Assembly: GCA_030549495.1 (NCBI GenBank)
Contig: JAUIRK010000641.1
Span: 434,001 to 498,000, forward strand
Length of the DNA stretch: 64,000 nucleotides
From: Nectonema munidae
Lineage: Eukaryota; Nematomorpha; Nectonematoida; Nectonematidae
Reading direction: 5' to 3'
Within the stretch, counting starts at the first letter, position 1; the number at the start of each line of letters is the position of its first letter. Made by a program: the position numbers and the translations under genes. Below are positions 23,628 through 34,750 of this stretch, piece after piece. The notes below the pieces were generated by a model. That model did no database searches and was not told the DNA's origin. It saw nothing but the letters and a program-made list of their open reading frames with translations.

Positions 23628-25490
23628 ATCCCAAATAGCTAAAATATTTATAAATTTAATTTTTTTGTAAGGAAAATGTTTAGAAAGTAAAAATATTTTT
23701 TGATATCAATTCGAGAAACTTTTAACCGAATTCAAAAATAAGCACCACACATTGATCCAGAACTTCTGAAGACCTTAGAGCAGAGTCAGAGATTTCAAAG
23801 GGATAGGTCTGGGAGTACGTATTTAAAAAAATTTAGGAGTCAGAGTTGGAGTGTGGTTTTCAAGTATTTCAAATAATGAGAAAAATCGCCCGACTCCAAA
23901 GATCGAATATTATTTCGATAATTGTTATGACAAACAGTTTGGCTTGCTTTAACGGCAAGGGTTTAGTTTAATGAAGTTTAATCACAACGTATACAACACA
24001 TGATAGGGAAGTGAGAATATGTGAAACAGAGCACAGCCAACCTTTTTTTTACCTCGTTCTATGAATGCAAGAGAATTATTATTTACAACGGTGCGTATAC
24101 AGGGAGTATACGTTACTCCGTGAGTAGAGCTAATTTAACTCAATTATTGTGATAATTTAGTGAGTGGAGAATATTAAAACGATGTAATGATGCTTTTTAA
24201 ATAAAAGGTGAACTTTAAAGTCAAGCAAGTAAAAAAACATACACACACACGTACACATATTAATATATACATATAACATTGCTTATTTACGAAATGCAAC
24301 TTATTTATACACAACAAAGAAAGAAAAATCATTAAAGGATAAGAAAATAAGGTCAATTATAAGAAATAATTACCGAACGTATGAATGGAGGGTTTTTCAT
24401 CAGGATATTTGTGTGAAATTGTGAATGAAATGTACCACCACTCACGAGAAGCGAAGGAAAAAAGGTTAATCTTCTTGAAGAAACCAATAAAAAAAGGAGG
24501 AAAGATTGGAGTGGTAGGAAGAATAAAAAAACAAATTTAATCTAAAACAAACAAAGCAAAATGATAAGAAAAAGTGTTACTATCTTTTTATCTTTCATGC
24601 GAAAGTAGAGATGATGAGAAATCAGGTTTCATAATAACGAAGCTGTGACTACACCAAATAAATGCATGCCTGCTCACTACTATAAACCACGACTACTAAA
24701 ATAATAAACTTGAGCAAACTACACACACACGCATTTTTATTATACCACTACAACTACAATAATGGTGTGGTGGCGATAAAGAATGCAAAACATTTTTATA
24801 GTTGAACTTACTTTCGCTTTTAATGCATGAATGTGAAAGAGCATTTTTAATATTAACAAGGCATCAGAAAAGAAATAGTCTATATCTATCTATCAATGAT
24901 GAAAGGATTCAAATACAACAGAATATCCAAAGAAATTATAATGATTGAAATACTCAGTAATGCAAGATGAGAGGCATCAAACAAATTCCTCCCCCTCCCA
25001 GAATACGGCCTTGTCTCTGTGATATGAATATTATTATATTGACATAGCTCACTCAAATTCATTCGATTCTCCATTCATATTTTTTTTATAAAAAACTGAA
25101 AAAATTTATTACTAAAAGTCTATCTTGAAAGTTCTTCTTTGATTATTCTTATTATAGAGCTTTTTGTGACAAAACATAGGCGAGGTGCGTTAGTATGCGA
25201 AATCGCTTATAGTGAGGTTTTTAGGAATTGAAAAGACTTCAACTCAATCTGTAAACTAGCAAGCTTCAAAAATTCCCTTGACTAGCTAACTTACTGTGTA
25301 ACTAGATAACTAAGTGACGTATCTGTGTTAAAAAAGATGCCGACACAGCTTCTAGCTTCAAAAAATGTAGGCCTCCTTCTAAATGGTTTTATGTAGGTAA
25401 CTCATTGCTTATAGAAAATATTAGTGAGATAGTTATATGCAGGAGAAGATGCCGAAGCTTAAATCGGAATTTTATCATATTTACTATTAA
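23628..25490. other. No recognised gene
   Basis: Repeated GAGTC-type words at 23770-23900 (for example AGGAGTCAGAGTTGGAGTG) suggest a decayed element end. Short (AC)n runs occur near 24237 and 24719. Nothing else is supported. Confidence 0.4.
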
Positions 25491-25606
25491 CCCCCCCCCC
25501 CCCTTAGATTTATTTTGTCCACCTGAAACTCCCTTAAAATATATAAATGTACACACTTTCTTATAGTCATGCCCGCCATTAAAATTATTTTTGCCCCCCC
25601 CCCCCC
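25491..25606 (-). repeat. Second copy of the poly-G-ended dispersed repeat
   Basis: A run of 13 C at 25491-25503, directly after TTAA, and another of 13 C at 25594-25606 bracket a segment whose reverse complement matches 341-452. Both copies keep ACATTTATATAT and AAGGGAGTTTCAGG. The bracketing by C-runs suggests a unit about 115 bp long. Confidence 0.65.
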
Positions 25607-26037
25607 GTACTTGAAGTCTTGTGACGGGCTGTAAGTGTATATGTAATAACACCTAAAACTAAGCCTAAAATATGTAATGCGTCTCTAAAAACTTATTGAA
25701 AATACTGATTAATTAAAAACAGAGTTGATAAAACAGTTCTGTTATTTTACCTGTCATATGTTTTGATTGAGACAAATAAATAATTCAAAGTGGTATGATG
25801 AATGAGTGTCCATCATCCTAAAATGTGCCTTTTATTGTTTACATTTGAAATGACTTTTTTCCGATGCTGAAACAAATAGTAGTCCTTTTTATAAAGATAT
25901 TTATATTAGAAAAATGTTTTATATCATTAGCAAACATTACCACAACTCTACTCCAGGAAATGAAAAATACAAATAAGCAAACATTATTTAATTGAGGTAC
26001 ACACTACACATCTACCCAAAGTCCACCCTAAACATCC

Positions 26038-26165
26038 CTAACCCTTTGAGTCCCAGAATTAGGAAAACTAAACGTGTTTTCTCTTTGAATGGAATTTTAT
26101 GGATTTAAGGCAGGTGAATTTCATTTCTTGGGACACTACTGTCACGCTGTTCTTCAAAGGGTTAA
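26038..26165. mobile_element. piggyBac-type MITE with CCCTTTGA termini
   Basis: The left side is CTAA then CCCTTTGAGTCCCAG; the right side is GTTCTTCAAAGGG then TTAA (26162-26165). The inverted CCCTTTGA / TCAAAGGG ends next to (T/C)TAA fit a piggyBac-type non-autonomous element of about 125 bp. The left TTAA appears mutated to CTAA. Confidence 0.65.
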
Positions 26166-26282
26166 TCTGAATAACAATGTTAAAATAATCAAAATTCAAA
26201 ATTGAAGATAAATTATATTCAAAAAATAAATATATAAACTGAGACATTTGGATTTAAAATCTTTTATCCTTTTGTTGTAGAG

Positions 26283-26787
26283 CAGTGTTTCCCAAACTGG
26301 GGATAAATGACCCCTTGGACGAAATTTAACAATTTTTCGGAGATAATGGAGGTTCAGAGAAAAAGAAGTTAATAATTCTGAAAATCATGAAAACAGTGTA
26401 CCTGGCGTAAAAATTAATGTCAAAATAGTCTTCGTATGTAATGTTATAAACTAAAATGTAACAATGTTCAAATAGAATAAATATAAAATATCTCTAGTGT
26501 TTTTATTTAGTCATATATATCCAGGGGCGTAGCCAGAGAGGGGTCAAAAAAATCCCTACCCCCCCCCCCCCCCAATACCTTTTCTGCCCCCCCCCCAAAT
26601 ACTAATTATTTTATTTCCAATATGTTTGCCCCCCTAAATTCCTTGCATGCCCCCCCCCCCCCCACAACTTCCATTTTTTGGCTATGCCACTGTATATATC
26701 TATGATGAGAACATTTTTTGAAAGGGGTAACATGGTTACTGGGGCATGTTAAATTGGGTAACAAGCTAAAAAATTTGGGAACAATTT
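26283..26787. mobile_element. hAT-type MITE (CAGTGTTTCCCAAA), interrupted by another MITE
   Basis: The left end is CAGTGTTTCCCAAACTGGGG. The right end has AATTTGGGAACAATT. Flanking octamers TTGTAGAG (26275-26282) and TTATAGAG (26788-26795) agree at 7 of 8 and fit nnnTAnnn. The unit at 26522-26692 has inserted inside it; without that insert it would be about 330 bp. Confidence 0.7.
26522..26692. mobile_element. Nested 171-bp MITE with perfect 8-bp duplication TATATATC
   Basis: TATATATC at 26514-26521 is repeated exactly at 26693-26700. The ends are CAGGGGCGTAGCCAG and TTGGCTATGCCACTG, a clear inverted repeat. The interior is mostly three C-tracts (about 26559-26575, 26587-26596, 26650-26663) in AT-rich surroundings. 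An 8-bp duplication and CAG..CTG ends point to hAT. Confidence 0.9.
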
Positions 26788-26795
26788 TTATAGAG

Positions 26796-27562
26796 ATTGA
26801 AAACAAAATAAGCTCTTAAAAAATTTAAAACTCTGTTCATAGCTAATAATACTCTTAAATTCACAAGAAAAACAATCTGGGGGTACTCTTTTTTCAAAGT
26901 GTCTTTATTTTGATAAAAAATTTCTTACGACGACTTCCTGTCAAAACAAACATATCATTGCATCATTGACTGAGTCAACAAAGAAAAGTGTCGTTAGAAT
27001 GAAAATTAAAAAAACATAGACATTCGAGAGATGCAGAGTGCCAAAAGAAAGAAAGCTGTTGTTTTGGAGAAATAATTTAAAAGCACACCTCCTCCACACT
27101 TTGATAATTTTATAAAAGAAGCGGAAAATGCGTAACGACTCAGTATTTTTACAAGCATGCTATTTATCTATTACAGTTTAGTTATTAATATAAGGACAAA
27201 CTCGTCTTAGTGCAGCTAAGAGAGAGAGAGAGAGAGAGAGGTATTCAGGAATTAAATTACTCATGCTCTAAATAGAAAGAGATGCACGTCACACAGTCCA
27301 GTTCAGCAGAAATGAAATGTTTATTCCGCGTAGGGGGAGTGGGTAAAAAACGGAAACACTCAAAAATGCGTCCTTAGTCTTTATACATGGGAGTTTGTGC
27401 TGGTTATATCGTTCTTTAAAGAGGGGCTGAAGAATTTGACTAATATGTCAAAAGTACAAGTCACTTTCATAAAAATTTCAAGGACAGAATTAGTAATAAT
27501 AATGAAGTCATGAATATGGCATATTTGCATTAAAAATAAATGGAAAAGTAAGGCTTCTATAT
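26796..27562. other. No gene; (AG)n microsatellite
   Basis: An (AG)n run spans 27219-27241. I see no coding family or terminal repeats otherwise. Confidence 0.5.
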
Positions 27563-27647
27563 CAGGGGCACATCTAAAAAAATTAACCTGGGGCGATTTA
27601 TACCATTTTTTACTATAATGAACATTTTTTCAAAAATACATGTGAAT

Positions 27648-27920
27648 CAGGGGCGCACATCCTCAAAATTATTGGCGGCGATTTTTTTGCAATTTTTAAA
27701 ATTACTGGTCTGGAAATAGCACGGGAGACCAAATATTCAAGCAATCCTTTAAAATAGAGTATATACAGCGCATACGTGAATTTATAAGACTACTTTATAT
27801 TTTTTTACAAAATTGATGACATTTAAAAACTATGCTTTGGGCGAAAATATTTTAATCCAAAATTATTGGGGGAGGGGGGCGAATAGATTTTTCGCTCCCC
27901 CTCCCGGATGTGCGCCCCTG
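27648..27920. mobile_element. hAT-type MITE with CAGGGGCGCACATCC termini
   Basis: The left end CAGGGGCGCACATCCTC and right end GGATGTGCGCCCCTG are inverted repeats. Octamers ATGTGAAT and ATGTAAAT flank it (7 of 8). A partial relative, CAGGGGCACATCT, starts just upstream at 27563. Other relatives begin at 34540, 55576 and 58003, and one ends at 59807. The ends are rich in G/C runs (GGGGGAGGGGGG), the middle is AT-rich, and there is no coding sequence. Confidence 0.85.
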
Positions 27921-28103
27921 ATGTAAATAAATCTTCTTGTAGCGTTTCCAAAAAGGCGTTTTGAAATTCGTGTTAAATGCTCTGAAAACATAAAAATAAC
28001 AACATTGTGTATTATTTTTACTTCAAACACGGACACTTTTTGAATGAGTTATGCGAAGGTTTTTAAATTTTCTAATTTATCTTTCTTATAATAGTTAACT
28101 TTA

Positions 28104-28821
28104 CAGTAGGCCCTTACCTATTCGCGGCCCCGCATATTCGTGGATTTTGTTCTCAAAACTTTTTTTTTATAATTTTGGCAATTTTATAAATTTCTTTGAA
28201 CAATTTTTAGCACAAAAATGCCCGTATTTACCCTTATTGGTAAAATTTTTTTAAAATAATGTCAGTTATCATAAAATAAAAAATAAGAAGAGAGAGATGT
28301 TACAGTGAGTATACGTAACTATAGTAAATAATTTTAAAATGACAATGTGATTCACCACTATGAAAAAAACAACGAAGCCAGCTGCCAATAACCATGTTCC
28401 TAAAGAGGGTCAAAAAAGTAATCAAGCCACACCCGAAAAAAATACTACACCATTTTTGATTCTCCTGAATAAACTACACTTCCTTCTAAAAAAAACGACA
28501 AATCTTCTTGAAGTGCCTAAAGAGAATGAATTACCTGAACTGCTAGATCAACATTTAAGCTGTGCCATTTACATCAATGTCACCATAATCATCCTCATTG
28601 CATTGTAACAGCAAATTTCATCAATATCATTCATTATTGTTGAATAAAAATTAAATTAAATTTTTTTAATTCATCTTTACTAAATATTACTACTATATTA
28701 CTGTATTTCAATGAGTAAGACGGTAGGTATATTTTATCGTATATATATCATACATAGGCATTTTAAAACTGCGTCAATAATTCGCGGATTTTCGCTATTC
28801 GCGGGATGGAAAGGAATACTG
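28104..28821 (+). mobile_element. pogo/Tigger deletion derivative
   Basis: The element starts TA-CAGTAGGCCCTTACCTATTC then GCGGCCCCG, and ends CGCTATTCGCGGGATGG then AAAGGAATACTG-TA. The TA target and TATTCGCGG-rich inverted ends are characteristic of Tigger. An 82-residue frame at 28360-28608 (MKKTTKPAANNHVPKEG...) fits the variable C-terminal tail of a Tigger transposase in position and composition only. No DDE core remains in 718 bp. Confidence 0.8.
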
Positions 28822-30040
28822 TATATAATTAATCGCTTCTTTAAAATAAAATTTCCAATTAAAATGGCCAATTCATTGATTAAATTTTGATGGAGCGGCT
28901 AAATTCCATATAAAAACGAGGTAACTATGAACTGAAGATATAAAAAAAAACGATAAACAACAATGATATGCGGCTTAGAAAATATATATGTTTTGCAATT
29001 GATATGATAAAAATATTCGTAAAAAGGGTAAAATCTGTCCATCTGATTATGAACAAACAAAAGACAAAAAGGTGAAAGCAAAACTCAGTATTATAATTTT
29101 AAGAGTCGAAGATAAACATTTTTATGAATCCGACTCTACAAACCTGGTTATACATAAGTTTATAGTGTTGAATTTAAATAAACAAAAACTCAATGACTGG
29201 GTTCTTTCGAATATACGAACATATAGACTCTTGGAAATAAAATTGAGTCACTAACCGAATAACGAACGCTTAAATTTCACGTGACACAAGAAACAAAGAA
29301 GCAAATGGAAGAGTGAGCAAGATATAGGAAAGAGTGTGCTGAATCAGAAAATGTTATGCAGTGCGTGTGTGCACGTTTTTATGGAAGCACACCACACAAA
29401 CACATTTATTCTTTGGAATGAAAAGAAAAGTTTGACCAGTAACATTATAGCGTGTGTAGTGAACAAGCATGTAGTCATTCATTACAATGCGAGCACACAA
29501 TTGCGTCATGCCTTCAAATACTCATACTTGGCATGGTGGCGAGGAAACCGACGTAAAAACAACTTTGTGGCTACTTTTTTTACAAACACTGACACGGTTC
29601 TGTTGGACAAGAAACATTGAAAAGTTTATGCGTGCGTACATGTTTCCTACTGATATAAACTAAATTCAAGGTCTAAATTTGTTAAGCATTAAAGCTAACG
29701 ATCCAAGCAAGAGCAAAAGCATGCATGTAGCTAAGAAGCAAGAGGACTGATACTCATAGAAGAAAGGATGCGTCCTCTACGAAAATAAGATTTGATTCCT
29801 AGAAAAAGTTTTATGAATAATAAATAAATCGGAATGTAGTTGAATTAAAGTTCATTAAGGATTTTGACTAAACTAAGCATTATCTATTCAAATTTCGCCT
29901 TTGTATTGAGCTCACGCCCATTACTAAAACCTGCTATATTCGTATTTAGGAGAGAGAGTTATATATAAAAAAAAAGTGTTCGCCTATGCAAAACAAAATA
30001 CATCCCCAAATGATGAACAGTAATATCAACCAAGAGATAA
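28822..30040. other. No recognised gene
   Basis: GACTCTACAAACCTGG at 29135 resembles one outward-reading transposon end but no partner was found. The open frames at 29072-29254 and 29336-29620 have no family signature. Confidence 0.4.
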
Positions 30041-30178
30041 TTAACCCATTAAGTCCCAATGTTCCCATTTGGGAACATAAGTAATTTCATCTTCGTCTGC
30101 TTTTTTCAATGACTTTGAATATAAATCGTCTGCGTTTTTTTAAATATCGTCTGATTTCTATGGTACTTAATGGGTTAA
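30041..30178. mobile_element. piggyBac-type MITE (TTAA-flanked), copy C
   Basis: TTAA at 30041-30044 and 30175-30178 enclose CCCATTAAGTCCCAATG and GGTACTTAATGGG. Inside lie the palindrome ATGTTCCCATTTGGGAACAT and ATCGTCTG-type motifs at about 30095, 30125 and 30147. It matches the reverse complement of 7620-7757 almost throughout, at the same 138-bp length, so both are copies of one family. Confidence 0.88.
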
Positions 30179-30589
30179 ACAGAATTGCTTAAATTATGCT
30201 TATATTTCTTGGAGTTACCAGAAGCCAAAACAATACGGTTAAATGCTCTGGTGCATGACCCAGAGCAAGATGGGTGGCAAACAAAATTTATTGTTTAAAG
30301 GTCTATTTACTTAGATCACAATTAAGCTTAACATCTAAACAAAATGAAGCATGACTGTACATTAGACTTTGGGCGATGTGTTCATGTGCACATTTTGGGC
30401 CACCAAATGATCTTAAATTACTATAAAGTTTGAAAAAATAGAAAATTGCTTTAAAAGTTAAAAGTCATCTTTGATACTAAAACGATATTCTTGTAGCTTT
30501 AGCATTGTTTAATTCGAGATTAAATAAAAAAGAAAAACTCAATTATCTTCATTTACTTAAAAATCAAAAAGATAAAGGTTGTTTTGTGA

Positions 30590-30945
30590 ATAGTTTTGGT
30601 CCAATGAGAAGGATATGGAAACGAAAACAATTTTGGATTTTGTTTCAAGCAATACCACAAAGTTTTTTAATTTTATAAAAATGTTGTAAAGATTTTCAAA
30701 TATCGAACCACAAAATGAGGGAAACGGCAATAATTTTAAAGTAGAAAACAATTTTGCTAGAAGCCTTAATGTTGCGAGTAAATGATGCAGTTGAATGTGG
30801 AATAGCTCTTATTCAGAATTTTAATGGTGTTATCACTAAGCAAGAAGTGCCAAAGCAGTACCCGCTGAAGAAAATTGAAAATCATGAAAAATTTTCTAAA
30901 GCTACGAAAAAAACCTGCATCACAATTTATTCAAATGTAAATTAA
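30590..30945 (+). pseudogene. Remnant of an unnamed repeat-encoded protein family
   Basis: A frame from about 30754 to a stop at 30943-30945 reads LMLRVNDAVECGIALIQNFN and then KQEVPKQYPLKKIENHEKF. It resembles a C-terminal segment I recall from many uncharacterised arthropod and cnidarian proteins (pattern VND.AERG..LIQ.FN...TK.E..KQ.LL..VE.HR). Upstream, in another frame, ILDFVSSNTTKFF fits the same family's preceding helix. The function is unknown; multicopy occurrence in other genomes suggests a mobile element. No other motif is visible. Confidence 0.4.
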
Positions 30946-31104
30946 ATGCCTATCTTTCTGTGATAAGCATCCTTAATTTTATATTCAATTTTTTTTAATT
31001 AAAACTGTGATATTTTTACAAAAAATATTTTCATAATACCTAAAATGATATTTACAAGTTTTAATTTAAAAAATCTATGAAATAAACTCTTAATCATTTT
31101 TAGA

Positions 31105-31542
31105 GGAAAATAATCCCAAGAAGAAATCAGAAACAGTTTTGTTCTATAATAAAAATAAAGTAGGAGTAAATGTTCTTGATTAAAAGGTAAGAGAATTTAC
31201 TCCGTCAAAGCAGGTAGTAGAAGGTTGCCGGTCAACGTTTTCTACAATGTAATAGATCTTGATCTGATAAATAGTGGGATTATTTACAAAATCTTATGCA
31301 AATCAAACATTTGTCGTCGACATTTTATTCAAAGAATCTTTGAAGAGCTCTGTGAAATTAAAAATCTGCAACTTCCTAACACTCGATAAGCCTAAAAACT
31401 TAGTCTTACTTGCTATACTTTGAAATGTCGTAATAGAACAATAAAAAGTTATAACAAATGTGGTAAATCAATCTGTGAATGTTCAATTAAAAGTTGCAAA
31501 TTAGATTGTAAAATTAATTTACATATTTTATATGTAAATTAG
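31105..31542 (+). pseudogene. piggyBac transposase C-terminal fragment
   Basis: Plus-strand frames match the end of a piggyBac protein. The order is ETVLFYNKNKVGVNVLD at 31125-31180 (family YN.TKGGVD..D), RLPVNVFYNVIDLDLINSG at about 31222-31280, and RRHFIQRIFEELCEI around 31320-31360. A cysteine tail follows with CRNRTIKSYNKCGKSIC and CKLDC, ending at 31540-31542. There are at least three frame breaks. Everything before the last catalytic segment is missing. Sequence differs from the other piggyBac remnants here, so it is another subfamily. Confidence 0.8.
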
Positions 31543-31625
31543 TGTATATATAAAAAATATTACTAAGTATAAATATTTTTTTCTATAAAAATTTTAAAAT
31601 TGGGTATTGATTAAGGCATTTAGTC

Positions 31626-32357
31626 CACTGTTTCTCAACGTGGGCCCTCAGGCCCACACGTGGGTTTTTAAAGTTTGAAAATGGGCCTGAATATTTTTTT
31701 GGGCTTAAGGTGGGCCTCAAGAATATTACATTAGGTTTAAAATTTTTGGTTTTTTCAGTGATTTAAAATTTTGTAAGTGCTCTTTAGGGTTTATTTCTTT
31801 ATTTAGAGATGTGATTTTTCAATACAAACACACTTATTCATAAGCCATTTTATGGTAAAGGGATAATAATAAACATGGAAAAAAACAAAGTATTAATGAC
31901 AAACATCAAAAAGGATGGCTTGATTGGATGGTTGAAAGTAGCATCAAAACATACAATGCTCTTTGAAAAAGTTGTCCCGTTTAACTTGGTTTTCCTACTA
32001 CTTGGTTGGTCGAGACAGGATTTTCAGCAACAAATGATTTACTGACAAATAAGCGTAATCATTTGCAAATTGAAAAGAGAGGAGAGTTAGGATTAAGATT
32101 GAACCAAGGTCTGAAAATTCATTTTGATAAGCTAATAAATAGACACCAGGAACAGTCAAGTCAGTGAAATTTTCATTATTATTTATGCTAATAAAGATTT
32201 TATTATTATTTAAACTTTATTAAAGGTCATGTAGTTCTATATACGATCATATAACGTTTAAATTAAAGCATTGGGGTTCTCTTAAAAAGTTAAGTGGGCC
32301 TGAGATTTTTTTTGCACTAAAAATGGGCTTGGAAAGAAAAAAGGTTGAGAAACACTG
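31626..32357 (+). mobile_element. hAT deletion derivative keeping the transposase 3' end
   Basis: The ends CACTGTTTCTCAACGTGGGC and GGTTGAGAAACACTG are inverted repeats. The flanks ATTTAGTC and ATTAGTCT are an imperfect, shifted 8-bp duplication. A frame ending with TGA at 32165-32167 reads VETGFSATNDLLTNKRNHLQ followed by KRGELGLRLN and LINRHQEQSSQ, the hAT C-terminal dimerisation region of SCAND3/ZBED-like transposases. The rest of the enzyme is deleted. GGGCCCTCAGGCCCACACGTGGG beside the left end is typical of this hAT group. Confidence 0.85.
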
Positions 32358-32399
32358 ATTAGTCTTTCTGGATATGATAGAAATGCCGTCTTTCAAGTG

Positions 32400-32890
32400 T
32401 TAAACCCTCAATTTAAAATTTTTTAAACGTTTAACAAATAATTATAGAAGGTAGGAACTTATCTTTTAAAAATAAAAAATATTATTGGCACCCTAATAGA
32501 TATGTGTAAAAAACTATTTATAAGTATTTCAATAAAATTGTATTATTTAAACCATTTTTTGACAAGTTTGAAAGATTTTCATAATAAAAAAAATGATCAC
32601 CACCATTAAATTCAGTATACTTGAAATGGGTATATATGTGTAAAAAACTTTTTATAAGTTTCTCAATAAAAAATCTAATTTTTACATGAGCTGTCAAATT
32701 TAAATCATTTTATTGACAGGCCTGATAGATTTTCATAAAAAATGAACATAATGACTAGTTCCAAAATATTTGAAATATATATAACACACTAAAAATATAT
32801 GTAAAAATCTTCAAAATCTAAGAAAAGCAGGGTGCGTAAAAATTCCATCACTTGAGCGGACAAACTTTGGCCATCACACTAAAGGGTTAA
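32400..32890. repeat. TTAA-bounded unit with diverged ~140-bp tandem repeats
   Basis: TTAA-ACCCTCAA at 32400 and CACTAAAGGG-TTAA at 32890 may be decayed piggyBac-type ends. Inside, a unit beginning ATATGTGTAAAAAACT at about 32500 and again at about 32632 runs through ACAAGTTTGAAAGATTTTCAT / GCCTGATAGATTTTCAT to a third partial copy near 32780. Copies differ by many substitutions and small gaps. Confidence 0.45.
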
Positions 32891-34750
32891 AAGCATGCCT
32901 TTATTTGTTTAGAGGAAATACTTGTGTGCAAATCACCACATTCTTTCCAAGAAACTGAATTTAATGTTTTATTCATTTCAACTTGCTAGTCATTGGTTGT
33001 GTTAGGGTTAGGTAAAATTTTGCTGTATCGTTTAATAAAACAGCAGACTATTTCATTTTTTGTTTTAGAAATATTATTAAAACCTAACTCATATCCTTAA
33101 TATTTGAAAAAAAATTAAAACATCGCATTTATAGGTTAATAATATTCAAGGACGCAATCAGAAATTTTTGAAGGATGCAGCAAAAACTAAAAGATTTTTT
33201 ATTATTAGTAAAAGACCAATTCAACTATGAAAATAAATATTTTTATAAATCTCAAGTAGTCTTTTTAAATAGAAGTTAAAAATTTTGATTTTTTTATTAG
33301 AAATTTATAACATACTCTTTTATCTGACAGGGGGTGTATATCTATTATCTATATACAAATATTTATTTGTATATTATTCATTGAAAATATAAGGAATCGG
33401 AATTGGTATAGGAGGTTATACTTGGTATCGCTAAATTTTTTGGTATCAGCCCATGACAAGGCCCAATACAGACAATAAAGTAAGTGAGAATTATTGCATT
33501 GTTAAGGATTCAGTTATCAAGGAGAAGGAGATTATGAAGTAATAACATAAGCCCCAATATATATATAATAGATATAGATCATATGCTTATGATGCATAAC
33601 TTTAGCATCGTTAAAGATAATAAGTATGGAAAAAATGTGAAGAATTTCGATTGAAGAAAGCTATATTATAAAAGAGAAAAAGTTACAAACTAAGAAGAAA
33701 AGTAAAATAAGTGTTTTGTATAAAAGCATCATTCAAAGCTTGAAGATTAAAATGAAGTATTGTGAAAAATATTGCAACAGTAGCACATCATCATACATGC
33801 GGGCGCTTAGTTTGTGTGTAAAGAAAGAGAGTTAAGGCACGTAGTGATCAAAATTCTGGTTGGTAGATTAAAATTCGTTTAAATCATCCTACAAGATCTA
33901 ATATAGCAGGTTACATGCTAAAATAATGAATAGTGAAACTTAACTATCATGCAAAATAACAGTAGAAAAGAAGGTCCTAGATTCATACGTTTATTCTGCA
34001 CAGTAAACACCACATGATGCGTTTCAAAATTTTAAAGCTTTTTTTAGCAGAAGACATAATTAAATGCAAGAACAAAAAATGTAAAACTATACTAACAAGA
34101 AGTGCAATCCTGCCTACCTCCTTCACACCCATTTTAACAAATCAATTTACTCAGAAACATTGCTTTGACTAAATTCCCCCATCCATTAAATTCAATTAAA
34201 TTATAAAACGAATTATCCCAACAACCACTCAATAGATCCACAATGGAAAAGGCACAATAAACTGTTCTGGCAGAATTTCGAAAGACAATAAATATATCGA
34301 ATGGTAAAAATGTCAACACGACAAAAGGTCGATTTCACACAATGATAAATATTGTGTTTTATGAGTCACGTGTCTCTTATAAATCAGTATTAGTGAGTTA
34401 CTAATAAAAACCATTGCTAATGTATCAAGAAAAATCTAAGATCTAACTTATTTATTAACTTACTAGTTAACAATTTAACTAGCCAGGGTTATGGAGTCGG
34501 AGTATTAAGTCGGTGGAGTTGCATATTTGGGGAAAGAATCAGAGCGCACATCCTCCAAATTTTTGGTTGGCAAGCTTTTTTTTCTATGATTTTCAAAATT
34601 TATTACAAAAGAATCTTTGCCAAATGAACACACCACCATTATTACCCAGCATATTTGCACTGTAGGCTCTCAATACCACGATAACTGGACTACTTTTATC
34701 AAATAAAATTACCTTGTTTGTAATTCTGGTTGCATCACTACTTTTTAGCT
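32891..34750. other. No gene; truncated MITE end
   Basis: CAGAGCGCACATCCTCC at 34540 is a single end of the CAGGGGCGCACATCC MITE family. GGAGTCGGAGT near 34494 recalls the GAGTC-rich segment at 23770-23900. Otherwise nothing is recognised. Confidence 0.45.
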
